Source: JBDTGE01 sp050742975
GTDB taxonomy: Bacteria > Actinomycetota > Actinomycetes > Mycobacteriales > Jatrophihabitantaceae
Reading direction: 5' to 3'
Assembly: GCA_050742975.1 (NCBI GenBank)
Contig: JBOGDQ010000282.1
Coordinates: 1 to 22,901, forward strand
Length of the DNA: 22,901 nucleotides
The notes below the pieces were generated by a model. That model was not told the origin of the DNA and searched no databases. It worked only from the letters and a program-made list of their open reading frames with translations. Both the position numbers and the translations under genes were made by a program. This document shows positions 14,306-20,400 of this stretch, one piece after another (the stretch's first letter is position 1; every line of letters starts with the position of its first letter).

Positions 14306-14412
14306 CGATTAGGTTCTCTAACGCGCTGCTAACAAATCGCAATGCTGCATTTATCACGACATCAGTGGTACCAGGACAACTCCACAATTGATCTTCTGAT
14401 CGGAGTAACACC
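14306..14412 (+). other. Short GC-poor spacer before the giant repeat gene
   Basis: These 107 bases hold no gene. An in-frame stop at 14389-14391 closes the upstream frame of the giant gene. I see no clear promoter or terminator, so read-through from the gene at 12053 is possible. Confidence 0.5.
14402..14405 (+). promoter_or_regulatory. Shine-Dalgarno sequence of the giant repeat gene
   Basis: GGAG is followed by seven bases and then the ATG at 14413. This ATG is the first start after the in-frame stop at 14389, so the start is well defined. Confidence 0.65.
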
Positions 14413-17400
14413 ATGCTCGTCGAACTCGTTCTCGCGGCACAGCTGCACGCCTCGGCAAACAACACGAAGCCGGCGACGCCGGACAGCGATACGGCCCAGA
14501 GCATCGCGGACCCGCGCATCCACGCGGACGCGCAGACCCAACAGGCCGGAGCGGCCGCGTCCTCCGGGTCCTCCAGTTCGACGAGCTCGTCCGGCTCGAC
14601 GAGCTCGTCCGGTTCGTCGAACACGTCGTCGAACGGCAACGCCAACTCCGGCAGCACCGGCAGCGCCACCTCCGGCGGGTCGTCGTCGGCGAACAGCGGC
14701 GACGCGGGTGGCGGTTCGACCAGCGGTGACTCCGGCACCAGCGGCAGCGGCAGCGCCGGCACGGGCGGCACCGGTGGCGGCGCGGGTGGCGGCTCCGGCG
14801 GCATCGTGGTGAAGGCCGGTTCGGGCAACTCCGGCGCGGTAACCGGAAGCGGCAGCGGCGGAACGTCCGGGAACGCCAACTCCTCGTCGTCGGGCAACGC
14901 AACGTCCGGGAACAGCGGCGCGGCCACGTCGACCAACTCGGCCAAGGGCGGCAACAGCGGTAACGCGACGTCCTCGTCGAGCGGCACGTCCAACGCGACG
15001 ACCGGCAGCGGCGGAACGTCCGGCTCGACCGGTGCGGCCACGGACAACGAGTCGAGTACGAGCGGTACCAGCGGAACCGGCGGCGGTTCGGGTGCGGCCG
15101 GGTCGACCAGCGGGTCCGCGACCTCCGGCGCGACCGGCGCCGGTGGGGCTTCGGGCGACGCGAGCTCCAGCACCAGCTCGCAGACGTCCGCGTCCAGCGG
15201 CGACAGCGTCACCTCGAGCAACGGTTCGGCCGCGTCCGGCAGCAGCGGTGACGCCTCAGCTGCGCCCTCGTCCAGCGCGACGAGCGGAAGCGCGAGCGGT
15301 GCAGTCGTGTCGGGCAGCTCCGGCAACACCGGCTCGGTGAGTGCATCGACCGGCGACACCGGCGACACGTTCGGCGGAGGCGGGTCGGGCGGCATCGCGG
15401 TCGTCGTCAACAGCGGCGCGTCCGGCAACGTCAACGGCAACGGCGGGGGTGGACGCAGCGGCTCGGCCACATCGAATGCCAACGGGAACGCGTCGAGCGG
15501 CGGAACCGGGCCCGCGAACACGAGCGACTCGAGCATCGGCGGCAACACCGGTGCCGCGACGGCCGGCTCGTCGGCGAACTCCGGCGCGACCAGCGGTCCC
15601 GGTGGATCGTCGGGCAACTCCGGCTCGGCGACCGACACCGCGACGAGTGCGTCAGGTGACACCGGCAACGGCGGTTCGGGCGGTTCGGGCGGCGGTGGCA
15701 CCGCGACCGGGAGTGCGACGTCGGGCGCGACGGGCGACGGCGCGAACTCCGGGTCCGTGTCGTCCGACGGCTCGTCCAGCGCTTCGGCTGGTACGGGCAA
15801 CTCGGTCACCAGCACCAACGGTTCGTCGAGCTCCGGTGACAGTGGTTCGGCTACTGCCGCGCCCAGCTCCGCGGCCACGAGCGGGGACGCGAGCGGCGCG
15901 GTCGTGAGCGGAACGTCGGGCGACACGGGGGACGTGTGGGCCTCCACGGGCGATACCGGGACGACCTACGCCGGCGGCGGTTCGGGCGGGATCTCGATGA
16001 TCCTCACGTCGGGCAACTCGGGGAACGTGACCGGCTCCGGGACGGGCGGGACGAGCGGCAACGCCATGTCGTCGGCGAGCGGTAACGCGACCTCGGGCAA
16101 CACCGGCGCGGCCTCGACCACGGACTCCAGCAAGGGCGGCAACACCGGTGCGTCCAACGCCGGTTCGAACGCGACGGTCGGGGCGAGCTCCGGCGCGGGC
16201 GGGAGCTCCGGCGCGTCCGGCGACGCCACCAACACCTCCTCGACGCAGTCGGGAAGCACCGGCTCCGGAGCTGCGATGGGCACCGGGGGCTCCGGCGCGG
16301 GCGGCACGGCCGACGGTTCGGCGACCAGCGGCAACACCGGAGCGGGCGCCGCATCCGGCGACGCGTCGGCGAGCGGCGATTCGAGCGCGTCCGCGTCCAG
16401 CGGCAACTCGATCACCAGGACCGACGGCTCGTCCAGCTCCGGCAGCAGCGGCGACGCCACGGCTGCGCCCACGTCCAGCGCGACAAGCGGTAGCGCGTCC
16501 GGTGCCGTCGTCACCGGCCAGTCCGGCAACACCGGCGACGTCACCGGGTACTCCGGCGACACGGGTGCCACGAACGGCGGCGGTGGCTCCGGCGGGATCT
16601 CGATGGTCCTGACGTCGGGCAACTCCGGCAACGTGAGCGGGACGGGCACCGGTGGCACGAGCGGCAACGCCACCTCGTCCGCGTCCGGCAACGCGATCTC
16701 CGGCAACACCGGCGCGTCCACGACGCGGAACACCGGCACGGGCGGCAACAGCGGCGCGGCAACGGCCGGCGGGTCGTCGGCGCCGACCGCGACCTCGGGC
16801 GCCGGCGGGTCGTCCGGCGGTTCGGGTGCGGCCACCTCGGGCGCCTCGACGGCCTCCGGCGACACGGGTGGCAGCTCCGCGAACGGAACCGGCGGCTCGG
16901 GTGAGGGCGGCACGTCCACAAGCGGCGCCACGTCGGGCGACACCGGCAACGGCGCGAACTCGGGCGGCGCCACGACCTCCGGGTCGTCCCAGGCCGGCGC
17001 CCAGAGCGGAAAGTCGGTGACCGTCACCGACGGCTCGTCCAGCTCGGGCGACAGCGGCAGTGCGACGTCGCAGGGGTCGTCGTCGGCCACCAGTGGCGAC
17101 GCGTCCGGCGCGATCGTCGTCGGCGCGTCGGGCAGCACGGGTGACGTCAACGGCTACGCGGGCGACACCGGCGCGACGAACGGCGGCGGTGGTTCGGGCG
17201 GGATCTCGATGACGCTCACGTCGGGCACCTCGGGGAACGTGACCGGCTCCGGGACGGGCGGGACGAGCGGCAACGCCATGTCGTCGGCGAGTGGCAACGC
17301 GACCTCGGGCAACACCGGCGCGGCCTCGACCACGGACTCCAGCAAGGGCGGCAACACGGGTGCGGCCAACGCCGGCTCGAACGCCACGGTCAAAGCGACC

Positions 17401-20400
17401 TCAGGCCCGGGTGGCGCAGCTGGCGCGTCCGGAGCGGCAACCTCGACCGCGGGCAGCGGGTCCGGGTCGACCGGCGGCTCCAGCGGCGCAGCCATGGGTA
17501 CCGGCGGGTCCGGGATCGGCGGCGGTGACGTCCAGGGCGACGGCGGCGCGAGCAGCGCGGCCACCTCGGGCAGCACCGGCGACGGCGGCTGGTCCGGCGA
17601 CGTGTCGGCGAGCGGCGACTCTAGCGCGTCGGCCGGTAGCGGCAACTCGGTCACCAAGGCCGACGGCTCGTCCAGCTCCGGCAGCAGCGGCGACGCTAGC
17701 GCCACTCCGACCTCGAGCGCGACCAGCGGCAGCGCCTCGGGCGCGATCGTCGTCGGCCAGTCCGGCGACAGCGGCAGCGTGAACGGATCGACCGGCGACA
17801 CCGGCACGGCCAACGGCGGCGGCGGCACGGGCAGCATCTCCGTCACGCTCACGTCGGGCAACTCCGGAACCGTGACCGGTAGCGGCACGGGCGGCAAGAG
17901 CGGCAACGCCACCTCGTCCGCGGCCGGCAGCGCCACGTCGGGCAACACCGGCGCGGCCTCGACCACCGACTCCAGCACCGGCGGGAACAGCGGTGCGGCG
18001 ACAGCGGGCTCGTCGTCCGCCCCGACGGCGACGTCCGGCGCGGGCGGGGCCTCGGGTGCGTCGGGCGCGGCCACGTCGGGCGCGGCGACCAGTTCCGGCG
18101 CGACCGGCAGCGCCGGGTCCGGCGAGGCGAACGGCACCGGCGGCTCGGGCGAGGGCGGCACGTCCGCCAGCAGCGCGACGTCCGGGGACACCGGCGCGGG
18201 CGGCAGCTCGGGCGACGTCTGGGCGGGCGGCTCGTCCAGCGCTGACGCGGGCAGCGGCAACTCGATCACGATCACCGACGGCTCGTCGAGTTCGGGTGAC
18301 AGCGGATCGGCAACCGCGGCACCGGACTCATCGGCCGCGAGTGGTTCGGCGAGCGGCGCGATCGTCGTGGGCCTGTCCGGCTCGACCGGGTCGGTCAGCG
18401 ACCCGACCGGCGACACCGGCGACACCAACGGCGGCGGCGCTTCGGGCGGCATCTCGGAGAACCTGACCTCGGGCAACTCCGGTGCGGTCGACGGGTTGGG
18501 CACGGGCGGCACGTCCGGTGCGGCGAGCTCGTCGGCGGCCGGCAACGCGACCTCGGGCAACACCGGCGCGGCGTCCACGACAGACACCGGCAAGGGCGGC
18601 AACACCGGTGCTACCAACGCGGGCTCCAACACGAGCGTCAAGGCGACGTCCGGTGCAGGCGGGGCTTCCGGCGGGTCCGGTTCGGCAACCTCGTCCGCGT
18701 CCAGTGCGTCGGGGGACACCGGCGCGAGCGGTTCGGGTACCGCGTCGGGCACTGGCGGCTCGGGCGCCGGTGGCACGTCCAGCAGCGGAGCGACGTCCGG
18801 TAACACCGGCGACGGTGGCTGGTCCGGCGACGTCGCGGCGAACGGCGACTCGTCCGCCTCCGCCTCCAGCGGCAAGTCGGTCACCAGGACGGACGGTGAC
18901 TCGGCGTCCGGCTACAGCGGCGACGCGACCGCGGCGGGCAGTTCGGCGGCCATCAGCGGCGACGCGAGCGGCGCGAGCGTCCTCGGCCAGTCCGGCGACA
19001 CCGGCACCGTGCACGCGAACTCGGGCGATACGGGGACGACTGCTGGTGACGGCGGATCGGGTGGTATCGACCTGACGCTGACCTCGGGCGATTCGGGTGC
19101 GGTGAGCGGCAACGGAACCGGCGGCACGTCCGGTGCGGCGGGCTCGTTGGCGACCGGCAACGCGACGTCCGGCAACACCGGTGCGGCAGCGACGAAGGAC
19201 ACGAGCACGGGTGGCAGCAGTGGTGCCGCCACGGCCGGGTCGTCGTCGGCTCCGACGGCGACGTCTGGTGCGGGTGGGGCTTCGGGCGCATCCGGCGCGG
19301 CGACGTCGACCGCGAGCAGCAGCTCCGGCGACACCGGCAGCAGCGGTTCGGGCGACGCCCTGGGCACCGGCGGCTCCGGGGCCGGTGGCAGCTCGGCGAG
19401 CGACGCCATCTCCGGCGACACCGGCGCGGGCGGCAACTCCGGTGCGGTGTGCGCGGACGGCTCCTCGGACGCCGACGCGGGCAGCGGCAACTCGATCACG
19501 ATCACCGACGGCACCGCGGTGTCCGGCGACAGCGGTTCGGCGACGACGGCGGGCGTGTCTCTGGCCGCTAGCGGCTCAGCCGGCGGCTCGGACGTCGCGG
19601 GCCTGTCCGGTGACAGCGGTCGGGTACATGCGAACTCCGGTGACACCGGCGACACGTCCGGTGCGGGCGGCTCGGGCGGCATCTCGGAGAACCTGACCTC
19701 GGGTGCGTCTGGCGCGGTCAACGGGTTGGGCACGGGCGGCACGTCCGGTGCAGCGAGCTCGTCGGCGGCCGGCAACGCGACCTCGGGCAACACCGGCGCG
19801 GCGTCCACGACAGACACCGGCAAGGGCGGCAACACGGGTGCGGCCAACGCCGGCTCGAACGCGACGGTCACGGGTACGTCCGGCGCGGGCGGGGCGTCCG
19901 GCGCATCCGGGGCGACCACCTCGTCCGCGAGCACCAGCTCGGGCGACACCGGCAGCGGCGGCTCGGGCAACGCGCTCAACAGCCGCGGGGGCTCGGGTGA
20001 CGGCGGCACGGCGGCCAGCTCGGCGTTATCGGGCGGCACGGGTGACGGCGGCTGGTCCGGCGACGTCTCGGCGAACGGCGACTCGTCCGCGGACGCGGGC
20101 AGTGGCAAGTCGGTCACCAAGACCGACGGGTACTCGGCGTCCGGCTACAGCGGCGACGCGACCGCGGCCGGCGTCTCGCTGGCCGGCAGCGGCGACGCGG
20201 ATGGCGCGAGCGTCCTCGGCCAGTCCGGCGACACCGGCAACGTGCACGCGAACTCGGGCGACACCGGGACGGCCTACGGTGACGGCGGATCCGGTGGCAT
20301 CGACCTGACGCTGACCTCGGGCGACTCGGGTGCGGTCGGTGGCAACGGCACCGGCGGCATGTCCGGCGCCGCCCGCTCCTCGACGAGCGGCAACGCGACT

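Noticed and set aside
14306..14345. Terminator after the secreted repeat gene (TTAG/CTAA stem)
   Set aside because: Only a four-base stem, too weak to support.
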